Source: Cruorifilaria tuberocauda (lineage: Eukaryota > Nematoda > Chromadorea > Rhabditida > Onchocercidae). Taken from it: a stretch of 64,000 nucleotides of DNA. The stretch spans positions 248,001-312,000 of the forward strand of contig JABVXU010000008.1 of the NCBI GenBank assembly GCA_013365365.1, written 5' to 3'. The translations under genes and the position numbers were made by a program. This document shows positions 13,477-28,524 of the stretch, piece by piece (position 1 is the stretch's first letter; every line of letters starts with the position of its first letter). The notes below the pieces were generated by a model that searched no databases, was not told the origin of the DNA, and worked only from the letters and a program-made list of their open reading frames with translations.

Positions 13477-16400
13477 TTAGAAAGGCCTCCATAACCTATA
13501 ACCACCGAAGGTTGTCTTTGTGGCCTTTTGATTAGTTGTACAATGATCAATAAATTTATTGCCATGAAACAGAGATGCTTCTCCACAGCAATTTGTTTCC
13601 GCCTTCGCCTTAAAGTTAGTTCCGATACTTGAAGTGCCCGTCATACATCCAATACTAAAAATAATCATTAACAAAATAAGTCTTAATAACCGAAATAAAT
13701 GTAAATTAGCAATGGAATGTTGCTTTTTCTAGTATTTAAAAAGCATTTCACTAATTAAAATTTTCAAAATAATTGCTTGAAACATATCAATATGTTTCTG
13801 AATAATAAATGATTTTAACGCCTTATATTAAAAATAAGTGCAGTGTTTGGTTGAAGAATTGACAAATATATTTTGGCAAATTGTGTTATTGCAAATTGCG
13901 ATATCATACTCTTAAAATGTGTTAAAAAATATTATCCAAATAACTAGTAGGTTTTACAACAATATAACTAAGAATTTTGAAACAAATTGCTCGAAAAGAA
14001 ATGAAAGTTTGTTCGATGAATAAAGTTAATAATTTTTAAAATGTCACGAAGTGATAGAATAAGACTGTAGAATGAGGCAAAATTAAATCTAAATTGTTCG
14101 TTGTTTCGTCTGAAATGTGCTTAAATTTTCAACAATCATGGTTTCAAGTTCACTTTCCTTTCCAAGAGCTATTGACAGCGAAATATTTGCGCTACGATTA
14201 AGTTTTGAATGTTGGAGATGTAGAAAAATTTTTGTCTTTGACATACGCAACTTGGTTATTCTCAGATAAAAAGTTCATGTTCATATATTTAAAAAATATA
14301 CACATATAAAGAGAGAAAGAATAGGAGAAATGGAAAGGAAGATTTAAGAAAGCAGGAAAGTCAGAAATTCGTGCAATTGAATTTCACCTTTATCAAATTT
14401 TTTCAATAAAATTCTGAATTTCGTTGAAAAGGCACTTCTTTTTTTGAAGTCATATATAAGCATATTTAATCAACATTCGTCCTTTCTGTAATACGACACT
14501 ATTTTCATCCCATTTTCTTAACATATCTAACATTCTTTAAATTCATTTAAATTTATTATATGAATTTACTTAAGTAATAGCCGCGCAGAGATACTGATTA
14601 CTTCGAGATGGGGAGCCATAAGTTTATGCAATAATTTGATTAAAACGATCATGAGTGGCTTCCATGCAGAAGATGCTTGAATAGAGTTCACGACTTTCAA
14701 CTGTTGAGATTATACAAAGCAGAGATATCGAGGTAACGGTCAAGAAGATGGCAGACTCTGGCAATTTTTCATTTTTACCAATTTCGAATTTTTGATAACC
14801 GTGAGCTTTTGTTTAGAAAATTAATTAATAATAGTTTCAAAATCTCAGTTTGTAATCTCATTGCCACGCCTACCCATCGATTTAGCTCCGTTTTATTCAC
14901 CTGTCTGTGTGATTGAGTATCTGAGAGATCGAAGGCTGTATTATCGTCGTTTGCTGATAGTCGTTGCATGCAGGATTGTTGTAGTGCATGATGTTCTCAC
15001 CGATATAATCCCAAGGAAACGCTGCAGACATTCCGTGGTACTGCAATTCAAATGATAAACCTGGGTTTTTTAGTCTTAACTTCTCAATCATATGAAATTT
15101 TCCATAAATCTAAGATTTGAACATTTCAAAATGAATTTTATTTCATTTTCCACTTCTTTTAATTCACAAATTTTATTGCATTAATACTGCACGTTGTTTC
15201 GTTAAAAGCATATTTCAGACTTAACCCGCTTTAGAGATAAATTTCCTGCAAAAAATGATATGATAGCATGGATAATAATTTGAGTTTCGGATTAAGTTAT
15301 TTAAAATCGATTTCAAGCAATAAAGGTTGCTAAAAATTATTAAGAAGAAATATGATGAAATTTTGAAAAGTTCTTTTTCTATCCATGAGCTTATCTTTTC
15401 ATAAATGTTGGACAGTTACCTTCATAATAGGCTGTTCAGTAATAAGCACTTGCAAACGAGCATTCAAATGACTTGTGAGACGATTATTGTATTCGCGTAA
15501 ATCATCTGGCCACTTTTCTAGCAATGTATAATTTTGCATTTCACGTACACAATCTGAGAAACCATCTATAAAATATGGCAACGAAAAGGCTTGTTTTGCA
15601 TCTGAAAATAGCTACAATCTCAACAAAACACAAATATTTTACTCGAATTTTTGAACCTATACTACCTCAATTTAAAAAACTTCAGAAAATTCTCAATGCA
15701 ATTCAGCAAGTATTTCAAATGAAAACCAAAGAATTCCTGTTTAGAACATTTTCATCGCCATTTAATATTAAACTCCGATTAAAGTTAGATTTCTTAATTT
15801 TTCTTTTAGATTTTAACTTTTGTTTACAAATATAAATCTATTATTTTCTCAAAAAAGGAATGAAACTAACTGCTATTGGCAGCAATACGTTTTTTTAGCT
15901 GCCTAATATAAGCGACACCCATTTCCAAAATATCTGCTTTTTCCCATTTTGAATGGCTTGGAGACTTGAAATGATTAAGAAATTTCTTCCTTCAAGCATT
16001 TAAAAAAAACTCAGTTACTCATTGCACTTTTCCTGACTAAGTTTTAAACTCCTAGACCAAAGATCTAAAAAAGTTTGATTGTGTTGTATTAGCAAGCAAT
16101 AGAAGCAATTTCAGATACAGTATTAAAATGGTAAAGACTTAAAATGTCAAAACTTAAGTAAACAGAAATAAATTGAATTCTATTAAGTAAACGTAATCAA
16201 TATTAAAAAAACCCCATTTTTAATATCATCAACTAGTATTTGTTTCATCTCAAAAAGACACTTATTGATTCGCGCTCTTCGTTTTCTCTCCATCAATGGT
16301 TTGTTAGTCTAAAAAGCCTTGTAAATATTACAAAAATCAATACGAAACGAAAAATTCTAGCATTTAAATCTCAGACATTAAAGGCGAGAATTGTTGAAAT

Positions 16401-16675
16401 TCGAATGATATCACTCAGTGCAATATTTAAATGTTTTCATTTTTTCAAATGTAATATTTGAATTCTATAATTATTCAACTAAAAATAAAGTCCTAATAAG
16501 CAAATAAATTTGCTTTGCAAACAAATTTGAATGAAGAAGGCAAATTTTTTATGGTTTGTGAGGTTAAAACTGGAATGCTTTACTGTAGTTCAATTTTAGC
16601 TCAGAGCTCAGTTACCTTTTTTGTTGAAACTTTTTCCTGTTCCGAGACTAATTTTTCAGCATCTCTTCGTAACAT
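13477..16675 (-). CDS. lin-22: Hairy/E(spl) (HES) bHLH transcriptional repressor, LIN-22-like, complete
   Basis: Six exons, all phases matching: 16616-16675, 16213-16308, 15871-15964, 15420-15565, 14901-15040, 13477-13654; 237 residues. An in-frame stop lies just upstream of the ATG, fixing the start. Residues 23-35 (KPLMERKRRARIN) are the DNA-binding basic region with the proline typical of HES factors, followed by helix 1 (CLFEMKQILVDD), HSKWEKADILEM and helix 2 (GVAYIRQLKKRI). An Orange-like segment follows (GFSDCVREMQNY, NRLTSHLNARLQVL, about residues 85-130). The last four residues are WRPF, a variant of the WRPW Groucho-recruiting tail. The family binds N-box/E-box DNA as dimers in the nucleus and represses neural or epidermal fate genes; C. 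elegans lin-22 controls seam-cell patterning. The exon 2 donor (GGG|GTTTTT) is weak but the bHLH continuity across it is convincing. Orthology to lin-22 rests on the bHLH similarity. Confidence 0.9.
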
Positions 16676-17228
16676 TGAATGATATCTTATTCGTTATATT
16701 TAAAAATTCTCGATCGATGACGAGGTGAATTTTTGCTATAAACTTGATCAACCACTGAAAATGATTTGATTTGAGATAACTAAATATAAGCTTGACTTCC
16801 TGGAGCTATACGAAAAAAAGACGATAGTCACAAGTTTTAAATTTATCATGTTATACAGGAATCATTCATTAAAAGGTAAGCGTCAGTAAATTTAATGCAT
16901 TCATTGCTACATTTGAACTTTATAAAATTGCGAACCTCAAAATTATTTGGAGCCTAATTTTTCCCTTTTTTTAAATTGCATTTATGGCCAAAGTATAAAA
17001 TTTTCCCTTTTGATTTTGAATCGTTGTCGATTTAATAATAAACAGCAAGATGGCTGAAGGCTACTCACTTTTGATATTATGAAAAATCTTCTTGGAAATT
17101 TTGACCATAGAAAACAATCCTGAGAAAGACTACTAAAATTTCGAGATAACAAAAATTCCTTAGCAAAAATTACGGTAAGGAGCCAAGATTTAGCAGATCA
17201 AGACCATATAATAACAGAACAATGCTAC

Positions 17229-17280
17229 ATCGATAGTAATCAAAATTGTATCAATAGTAGGTCAAAATTATACCGATAGC
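17229..17280. repeat. Degenerate tandem repeat, about 21-22 bases x 2.4
   Basis: Successive units begin ATCGATAG, ATCAATAG and ACCGATAG and share the core TAGTA-x-x-TCAAAATT. Short and imperfect. Confidence 0.7.
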
Positions 17281-18509
17281 TCTCATTGTGAATTCAGTTC
17301 AGAGTAAAAGTAAACAGTGAAATGGAAGAAACTATTTTTTGTCGTTTCAGAAAACTGAAACACTGTGCTTGTTGTCCTCTAAATTCCAGAAAGTGTATTG
17401 ATCAGATTATTGGGAGATAAGAGTACCGGAACTTTTTCGGAGAGCTAAAAATTTTACGAACTTTTTATATAAGTTTTAAAAAGTTGACATCGTATATTAT
17501 TTTAATTTCATCTGAGTGCGTTCTCAAAATACAAAAATATTTTAGTTTTGATATTTGAAAAAAAGTTACAAAACTAAAAACAGGATTTTTCCGAAACAAA
17601 TGTGATAATTCAGTGATGAGGAAGGGATAACGATTCATTCCCGACAAATTTATCTCTATTTTGCGTAAACGAAGGAAGCAAGAATTCAGTGTGAACAAGT
17701 GTTAAAGTAAAATGTCAAGATAACATGGATGTTTTAAGTCTGATTTCGAAAATTGTGAAAGCCAAGTATCATGGGCCTTTTATAAAATATGAAATTTGAC
17801 ACGCTTTTAAGGAAAAAATACTGATTGGAAAAGATTTAAATTATGATAATCTCAAGTTCTATTTTACAAGATTAATTTGTTCTTTATAGCAAGAAGGAGA
17901 AGTTAAGCAGAAAATCCGTATCTTCCTATTAATGCTTTAAGCTTTACTCTGAATGCGCACATCTCAAATCGATTATAATAATTTTCTGTTTGAACTGTTC
18001 GAAATCCGTTGCATCTTTTTCGTGACTATTATTATTTCTTTAATATGAGCATTTTTTTCCTTGTTTCAAACGATTTACACATTTGCAGCAAATGATCAGT
18101 TTTTCTTACTTCTGCTGAAAATGAAAGAAAAAAACAATAAAAGTGAGAGAAATAATAGTAATCTTGTTTTTATAAAAATATGAAAAACACGTCCGTACGT
18201 GATGGATGGAAATCATGTTAATGTCTGATAATGCTGATATCAGTAGACATTATGTCGATTATTATAAACGCATCAATTATGATCTTGATGATAATAATGA
18301 TCACAATAATGGAATAGCGTCCATACTAGTAATTGTAGTTATGATAGCTAAGATGATTATAGTGCAAATAACGCAGTTGAAACCTCATCGCCAATCACGT
18401 CGTCTGAAATATCATTAATGCTGGGTGATTAACATGAATTAAATAATCATAGGAAGAGAAATTTCAAGGGTTTACGGTATAAGTGATGTGGTAGCGTTGT
18501 AAACAGTCA

Positions 18510-18692
18510 ATGAGTGACGAGAACAAAGTTTTGAGAGATGACAGAAGAAACAGACAGATATTGGTGATCGGTGACTACGCTGCTAAAGTGAGTGATAATT
18601 GATGTAGGAAGAGGAAGAGAAAGGAATGAGTTTTGTTAAAGGCCATTTCAAGGATGCGACAACTATCACCAACATTACCACGTCGCCGATGA
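18510..18692 (+). other. Possible two-exon 42-residue ORF (weak)
   Basis: An ATG at 18510 opens 26 codons (begins MSDENKVLRDDRR) ending exactly at a strong AAA|GTGAGTG donor at 18587. After a 54-base gap, a GTTAAAG acceptor leads into a phase-matched exon (18642-18692, AISRMRQLSPTLPRRR) with a stop. It lies in a locally GC-richer island. There is no family resemblance and no codon-use evidence beyond this, so it may be chance. Confidence 0.18.
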
Positions 18693-21600
18693 GGATGAGT
18701 CTGAAAAAGAGAAGGGAATGAATAGGTGGTAGAAGTACTCCGACGCATTCCGTGGGCAACTTAAGGTGATGTGACGCTCATTTGCCATAATGAGGATGAT
18801 TTATAGGCATTACTGATCAAATGAGTCTGATAAATTATTCGCACACCGTAGGCACACTTATTCATTCCACTAGCTCTCCTCCTCTTCTCTTCCTTTCCCT
18901 CCTTTCTACTTCACCGTATCAGCTCACTCTCATTTCATTAGAGTTCCAAAATTTATTAATTTTATTGGTTATTTTTTGTTGTTATAATTTGTAACTTCAA
19001 AAACTTACTAAATACTTTTGCTGAACTCATCGACAATAAACGATAGAATAAATCGTTAGCAAGCTATAAACATCTTCATTTGACATTTACAGATAATATT
19101 AAAAACAAGAACGTTCCTCTTGAAATTAAACTCTATCACTATATTTCTTGATCATTTGTAGATTATAAAAATCGTGCTTAACTCACGCAGTCAGCTGGTT
19201 ATCATTTAAACAGTATCCCTCGATTATCAGAATTATTTCTTCAGCAAAAAACGTCAGTAGGGGATAAGTATCTATGATCATCATTCCAAACCGACGTGAT
19301 TTTATGACAAACAAATATGAAAAATGAATGTTCATGCAAAACTGATTATTGAACTTAAATTTTAATCTTACATTTAGTTTATGTGAAATGCAAATATGCA
19401 TTATTCTTCATAACAAAATTTCCCTCATTTTGATAGATTTAGAAGTGGTTTGTAGCTATATGAGAAAGTAGACTTAAGTTGCTAGCATGTTTTTTTCTTT
19501 ATCTTACTATCTTATGCTATTTACTTTACTGTTAATCTTAGTTTCATAAAGAATGTTTATGAATAGATGACAACAAGAAAAATATGTCCTTCGCATTTAT
19601 GTTGATAAAATTTCATTTTTTTTAAAAAATATTAAGATTTCTTGTTCTTATATATGTTATCTATAGTTATGAATTACTTTTTATTGAGAATATAATATGC
19701 AATATATTTTGCCAGAAACTTTGACAAAATGCCCTCATATTACTATGCTATTGCGAATTACTTGAATGCAAAAAGGCTGTAAATTTCTTAGAAATTTAAC
19801 AAATTGGAATGGCAACCAATATGATATTAATTTTATTACTTGGATATATTAAAAAGCAGGCATTATTCTTTTGGTTGCTTTTTAATTAAAAAGCTTCAGA
19901 AAATACGAATTTGTGTCAACAAATTACTATTAAATTAGTTAAAAAATTTACATAGTTAGCTTCATGAACTCAATGAAATCGTAATAAAAGCAGTAGATAT
20001 TCACGTTTAAAAAAAATTTTAAATCAATTTTTTTCAAGAATAAATGAGTAAATCCTTCACTGCTTCAATGTTAATAGCCCTAACGAATTAGTGCGATAAG
20101 ATTCAGCTGGTGATCTTTACAATTATTGTAATTATCTGATTTTTGATATTGTTTCTGGTCTCATTGCAACTCAAATACAGATCAAGTATATTTTGTTTAA
20201 TCCTAAAATAAAATAAACGCTTTAGGCTTCTAGAAAATCATGATATACTATTCAATATTTGAATTACATTACGATTCAATATTTGAAAGCGGATTTACAA
20301 TGTCCGAAACCATTAAGTGGCATAATATTGCATTGATCTCGGATACAACGCAGTTATGTTGTCAGTCGATTTGATGATCTTGCAAATTTTTGGTATCATT
20401 TAAAGTGATGAAGTTTTAGTAATTGGTTCTGAAAAATCACGGCAAACATTGAGTTGGAATCTTCAGAACATTGTGGAGGAACAACATTTCTTCCAGCTTC
20501 ACTTAATTCATGTATTGCTTGGCGCTGTAAATCTGGATATTTTCGCACATTTTTATTTGAACATATTTGAAATGATGATCTGCAACAAAGTGAAAACTCA
20601 AGGAAGTTCAGATAAAAAAAAACTTTATAACATTTACCTAACTTTATTTTGTAGCTAATTTGTTAGTTTAATAAATACTTAAAAGATCGCATTTGAAACA
20701 ATAGTTTATGTAGGTAACAACAAAATATTCAATTTCGAAATTTTATTAAAACCAGCACCTACCCATACAGGTCTATTTTGAACATTCCAAACTCAGAGTA
20801 CTCTCAAGAGAATTCAGGTAAACCTGTTTCGCCAATTTCCATCCGACAAACTTTTTATAGACTCAATAATGCTGCTATATTGTAACATGAATGACAGCAA
20901 TGCGTATCGTATAACAATCGCTGTATTATTTAATCAAAATAAATTTCTGTAGTAAAGGTAACTTTAAGCATTTTAAAAAGGTGTAGTAATCTTTTATGAA
21001 TTACACCAAAGTTATATTTGCATAATTACTATTGCATACTGAAAGATAGCAATAATATCTTTAATTAAAGACGAAATCCATGGACTTTATGTCCATTTGT
21101 TACAGACAAGATCCTATTCGATAGATGATAGTGGACGTTAAAAGTGAACAGAAAAATGGCAAAAGAAGACATGATATTTATTATCAATACAGTAAATCTG
21201 ACCCTCGTTCATTGGAATTAATAATGGCTCCTGTTGAGTGACAAATTGCTTTGTTTTACGTCCGGTCAATCTCAATAGGTCTTGATTCGATATGTCATAC
21301 CATCGCACAGTACCGCTTTCACTTTATTAATATTAATTTATTTTTATTCAAGTCCTTGACAGAGTAGATTCCCCCAACTTAATTTGACCAAATACAATCA
21401 TAGTCGATACGATTCGGCATTACTAAAAATATTTTCATTAAAAAAAACATTTTAAACAGAGTAATCCAATTTCACTCATTCTAATAGATAGACTGTGCCC
21501 TACGTTATGAAAGAAAACTGTAAATAATATACTTTGAAGAATACGATAGATTTTTAAAATAGATTTTGCAAGATACATTTTAGACGAAAATTCCGCGATA

Positions 21601-22719
21601 GAAATGATTTGTTTTATATACATATACTGATGTTGGAAACGAGAAAAGATCACACATACCACGATGTATGATTCTAACCCTTCATATTTGTAACTGATCT
21701 TTGTCAAAATCAGCAAGTAATCTTTCTGAATCATAATGGCACAACATTTTGTTACTTGATCAAAATTATCTGAAAATCTAAGATATAATCCCGTAAATAT
21801 ATCCTTGGACAGTAATTTCGTATTTAATCCATAATTTTGCTTGTATTACAAGTCTTTAGACTCGGGAATAATTGCTATGGATCTTTAACCTCTTGCTTCT
21901 GCAGTTTTTTCTCGAAATAATGAATTAATTTTGTAAACATATACTTCTGTCGTACAAAATATGCATGTATAATATTGAACGGACTGACGTCTTCATAGTA
22001 TTAAGGCAAATTTTTTTCCCACTCTAGCCAAAAGCCTTGCAGAAAAACATCAAAGAAATCATGGCGTGGAAATCTTGATACAGTGCAGTATAGTCACAAA
22101 TTAATGACGGCTTACTGATAATATAAAATAGCTTATACTCTATGAATGAGGTTAACAAATATATAATTTGCAGGAATACAAAGATATTCCAACGATAACA
22201 GTGTGAAAGGTATAAATGAAAGAAATATAATAAAAATAAATGGAAGGGAAAAATTAGAAAAAAAGAAGTGAAAAAATAAGTATTTTTAAAATAAAAAATT
22301 TGAAAATTTTATATATTCAAAATCGATGCGCAAATATCAAAATGGCAAAGAATATAAACTAGATTCATAATCAGACTAACACTGTAAATGATAATATTCC
22401 AACGAAAATCTGGCAGTGTAATAAAACATAAGCACTTCTAGCACTTCTCTCAATGAATGTGCAGAAACTGGAACTGTTTCTATTATTGATAAACTTCCAT
22501 GGCGTTATACAAGTTACTGAACAAGAGATGCAGCTGTCAAAATTGCAAGTAAGAAGTACAACATTTACGAAAATCCAATAAAAACATAGAAAGTTGAAGC
22601 TAACAAAATTTTACGCAAGCGATTACACATAATGAGTGTTCACTTATCTACTGCGAAAGGCACACCACTGATAAAAGATTATAGAAAGAACACCATCAAT
22701 TTTGAAGAATGTTTGAACA

Positions 22720-24141
<1,422 letters not shown>

Positions 24142-24152
24142 CGTCTGAAAAA
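24142..24152 (-). promoter_or_regulatory. Likely spliced-leader acceptor of rap-1
   Basis: On the minus strand TTTTTCAG is followed by only ACG before the ATG. A perfect nematode acceptor with no upstream coding exon in frame is the usual form of an SL1 trans-splice site. Inference; a cis-spliced untranslated exon is the alternative. Confidence 0.55.
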
Positions 24153-27100
24153 CTGTACGGTCTACAAAAATAAAATTAATTTAAATGAAAGTATATAAGT
24201 TGAAATATTCGCGAAATGAACAACTTGGTAATGTGTAATTTAAAATGCGAAATACTTTCAAATAAGAAAGAGTGTTCTTAGCAGAAAAAAAAGAAAGCAA
24301 TCACTTGTATGAAATGTCTTCAAACCTTGCGATCCACATAAATTAGAAAACAATTCATGTATAGCTAATACAGACACTATAGCGCCAAAAGATAACTTAA
24401 TGCCCGAATTCCTTACCACATTTAACATTTTTTAGGTAATATAAATCCAATATACGTCACTACAATTTATGATCCAGTTAGAGAATTAAAAAAAATGAAA
24501 ATTTTCAGAAAGTAATTCAATGTAGTTTGGAAGAAACGTACTCAGTATCTTTGTTTAAAGCGACCTTACGAGTTTCATACTTATATAAACATTACTTACA
24601 AAAGATAAGCCGCCTTCAAATCACTGCATTGCAATTTTCTATTTACATAACAATTATTATCGAATCGGTGCTCACCAGATAATCAGTGCTACTTTGTCAC
24701 CATGGAATAACCGTTCTAGACATCACCCATCCAAACAATACCAACGAACAGAGTATAAGACAAGAAATACACAGAATTCGAAGTTTTATAATCTTTACAA
24801 CGTTTATTTTAGTGAAATCTATAAATATACTCCTGAAAAAAAAAACCACCACAACACTTACGATATTTCAACCTAAAACCATCTCAAAATTAAATTCCAA
24901 ATTAGAAGCTTAGGGAAATCACTGAGTCCGAATTTTTCATGCGTTTCTGTGTAGACTACACGGAACACACACACTGTGCAAAATGAGAACCCATTTAGTA
25001 ATTACGATATTGGCAATAGTTTTGAGGAATTTTGTTTACGAGTGTTTGTGCGAATGATACTTTGAGTCTTTTCCTTTCTTAAGAAAAAGAGTAAGAAGTA
25101 GTTGGGAAAACGTCTAAATCAATTATCTCCTAATAATCTATTAATTTTTATGAGTAATCTATTCTACCACAGTTTTTTTGTAATTCCTTCAATGGAATAT
25201 ATGGTATACTTTCTTCACTGGCAAAAATACCTTAATGCCTTATGTTTTATTAAAAGTAGAAATAATTAAACATGCTGAGTTATACAGATGTTATAAGCAA
25301 TGGCGCTAATAATACTTGGATTTCTATTAACTAAACTTGCATTAGAATCACAAAGTGGTGACGCTGCACGCTTCCTACAGAATAGTATAACGGATAAGAA
25401 TTCTAATCCTTCGTTGGTTGTTAAATTTTCGGTTTAGAACAAGAATGGATATTTTAGTTTTCCAGTAAAAACGTAAAGACTTATTAGTGTAATAGATTTC
25501 GATTTATTCAGATAAAGCACTACCATATAAGGTTGAAAATATTTTGATGTTGAAATTAATAGGAGGATATAAAGCAACGAAATGGTGACAAACAGATATA
25601 CAAAGGAAGGTTATAAGTCATGGCATGACTTTTTCAATAGCATAAGAAGAATAAAAGGAAAAAAAGTAGAACGTGAGGAACTCAGAGGGCGAATAGCATT
25701 TTGACGAGCCATTGCGACTCATTCAATGCAACAAGTATTGTCTCTCGAAGTGTGTATGAAATGTTTTCTCGTAATTCTTTTATAACCTTTCAAAATGAGT
25801 GTTAAAAGCTTATTTATCATTCAGTACATATGGTATTATTGGAATGGCGAAGAATCAATGTAACAACAAAAGGAAACATCTCTTGACATATATACGCATT
25901 CTGCTTTTTAGTTCTAAAAGACAATATGCTTTTATGATAAATACGCAATTAATGAACAAGAGAGAGAGTTACTCGACATTCATCTAACTACGAAGTAGTT
26001 AACCCTATCTGAAGACGGACTTCAATAATTAGCAACATGTAGAAATGAAATGACAATTATCGATAGGCAAAAATGAGTTAATCACTCCAATAAATTTAAG
26101 TATCTTTACAAGTAGCAGACGAGTGAAAAAAAAAAACTTTTTAATAAATGAACTCTGCTAATCACACAATAAACTGCAAATACAGATTACAAATCTTCAT
26201 TTATAACATAATATCTAGTGCTTCTACTACTAAATATATTTCCTTTTTTCAACAGTTATAGTTACAGTTAACACTTCAATTTATGATACATCCACTTCCT
26301 TAATCTAGTATCGTTTATTCTATTGTACATTTAATGTTCCATATAAATATTGCCTTACTTTTTTAATGAATTGGTGCTTTATGATTCCAAACATATTTTC
26401 GGAAGATACATAATCAGTTTTGTAGAGATAAATGATACAAATCTATTTTTCAATAATCTGTTTGCGATCCATTTCCGATATTATGCGTCGAGTTTTCTTT
26501 TTATAAGTGTAAAAGTTTTTCCCTCCTTTATGTGTGGTAGGGAACTTTTGTTTAACGTATTAGATTGTAGTTATTATCTCTTGTAAAACAACGAACTAAA
26601 GGAAATGTGGAGAGCGTAAATTAAAGGTCAAGATAATAATCTCCAGTAATTTAACTTTAAATACCATTTTTATGAGGAATTATCAAAGAATTAGACTAAT
26701 TACATGACGCAATTTTATCTTGAATCATTCATCAGTATTTAAAGTATTCTAAATATAACACTTCTCCCAAGTCTTCTGTCTATCTTTCCACTTATACCTT
26801 TTAGTCTTAGATGATTGTTTAATTTTATTTAATCATTTGGGTTTCACTAGAAAACGACCCTTGTTAGTCAATTCCCTGCCGAATTTAGCTGTGATACAGA
26901 ACTGAGATAATGAAATGATTTTAAAATGATTTCTGTTATGGACATGTTAATTGCTCAGAAGATATCCACTCATTCATTTGAGAAATATATTATAACGCTT
27001 GGTAGTGATGAAGAATTTTGAATCACATCGTTTTTAGATGCTGTTCGCTAGTTAGTATTAGTTTTCATCACTACTAGATGTTTATTCTCTTGAAATCATG

Positions 27101-28524
27101 TCCTTTTTGTACGCCTCAATTATACCGCTGTATGAAGCGAGCTTATAACGTTGCAGGAAGATTTTTTTTTTCTTACAAAGATTAATTGAAAGATATTCTG
27201 TGGAAGAGTCACCATTACAATACTGCGAAATGTTCAACAAAGTCTTGCCTTACTAGCAAACTGTTTTGACTTTAAAAAAAAATGCTGCATATCATCTTTG
27301 TGAACACATACCATTAAAGGTCTAAGGAATGATACGGCCACCTGTAGTTAGGCGAAAAAACCTAAATCCTACAGTAGGACTCCATCGGAATCATTTCAGA
27401 GGCGAATGCGGAGCAAAATGCATGGAAACCATCATTTCTTCATGTTTCTTGGAAAGTCTTTTAAATCTCTGCAGTTCATATTTAGGATATTTGCTGCTGA
27501 ACAAGTCTGATATCCAAGAAGAAGACATACATTTCATTCTTAATACTAATTTTATATGAAAGAGGGCTTCTAGATATCAATTAATAAGACATTTCGTGAA
27601 GGCCACCCTAAAAATTTCATATTTCGCTTTGAGAGACTCGAAATATGTCGCGAAAAAGAAAATTGCATGTGAAGATACCGATATACACATCTTTATGAAT
27701 ATTACGATCAAGTAAATCAGTAAAGAATGTTCGACAACGGCCTAAGCAAATCACCATAAGCCATATTGTATTAAAAAAACAAGATAAAATTAGAGATACA
27801 AAACTCCAGTTCATGAAAGATAACTAATGTATATAAATTGTTCGGATAAAATTGACATTTTCTAAAAAACATAATGGACAAACAGGATACCCGAACACAA
27901 GGCGGAATAAAATCAAGCGCCACCTGGTAACAAAAACCTGTTTTGCAAACATTTAGGTCGGAAGATCTGAATGTTTGCAAAATGCTTCCCGAATCAAATC
28001 TAACTCCAAGCAAGTTAACATTTTTTACAGATTCTAATTATGGAAGACTTCAATAGGTTTAAGGAACAAAACAGTAACTGACGTTAAAGAATCTTGAAAT
28101 AAAGCTTCTGCTGTCAGCCAATAAATGAGTTTCATGACAGGTTTCTTTTTGACCTAACGGTTATCAAAATAATGGTTATTTTCGAATTACAAAAATTTTA
28201 AATGGTTAGTGTAATTACGAAATACCATCACCTCTTGCTGATCCCCATATAGCGATTTTAAATTTTAACTAAGTAAATTTATATAAAGTTCTACTACCAT
28301 ATTATAATGATTTAACTCGTTGAAGTTCACCTACTCACTGTAAGCATTAATCCAAACAGTCATAATAATTTAGAATAATCAAAAAATAAAACAGCATATG
28401 CGAGATGCTTCTCCCATTCTGTTTATTATTATGGGCCCACATCGAAAGGAAGTTTCACAAATACATGTTTATAAACACCACGAATAATTGTAGAAAAAGC
28501 ACCTTTCTTAATTGGCACAAACAT
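24153..28524. other. Intergenic stretch between rap-1 and cap-1
   Basis: About 4.4 kb separating two minus-strand genes. It should contain the rap-1 promoter (right of 24.15 kb) and the cap-1 3' UTR (left of 28.52 kb). Open frames of 60-80 codons occur (for example near 26.4 and 27.4 kb) but show no motif, and most start in unlikely contexts. One perfect hairpin is present (27941-27982). Confidence 0.6.
27941..27982. repeat. Perfect 13-bp inverted repeat, 16-base loop
   Basis: Arms TTTTGCAAACATT (27941-27953) and AATGTTTGCAAAA (27970-27982) are exact reverse complements. The loop is locally GC-richer than its surroundings. It is intergenic, 0.5 kb beyond the cap-1 stop codon. Confidence 0.9.

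Larger units (their letters stand above)
16676..22719. other. Intergenic stretch, no recognised gene
   Basis: Six kilobases between the lin-22-like gene's start and the 3' end of rap-1 (both minus). It holds the presumed upstream control region of the HES gene, a degenerate 22-base tandem repeat (17229-17280), a GC-richer island around 18.2-18.9 kb with a long pyrimidine tract near 18.87-18.91 kb, and direct copies of ATTCAATATTTGAA near 20.25 and 20.27 kb. No conserved coding exon was recognised on either strand. Confidence 0.6.

Noticed and set aside
14775..14969. 64-codon minus-strand frame overlapping the fifth lin-22 exon
   Set aside because: It is another frame of the same DNA; the phase-matched exon 14901-15040 explains the region.
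16240..16461. 73-codon plus-strand frame
   Set aside because: It is antisense to the lin-22 basic/helix-1 exon (16213-16308), which has clear bHLH motifs.
27329..27559. Plus-strand 76-codon frame with several cysteines and arginines
   Set aside because: Non-ATG start, no recognisable domain or transposon motif and no supporting splice structure.
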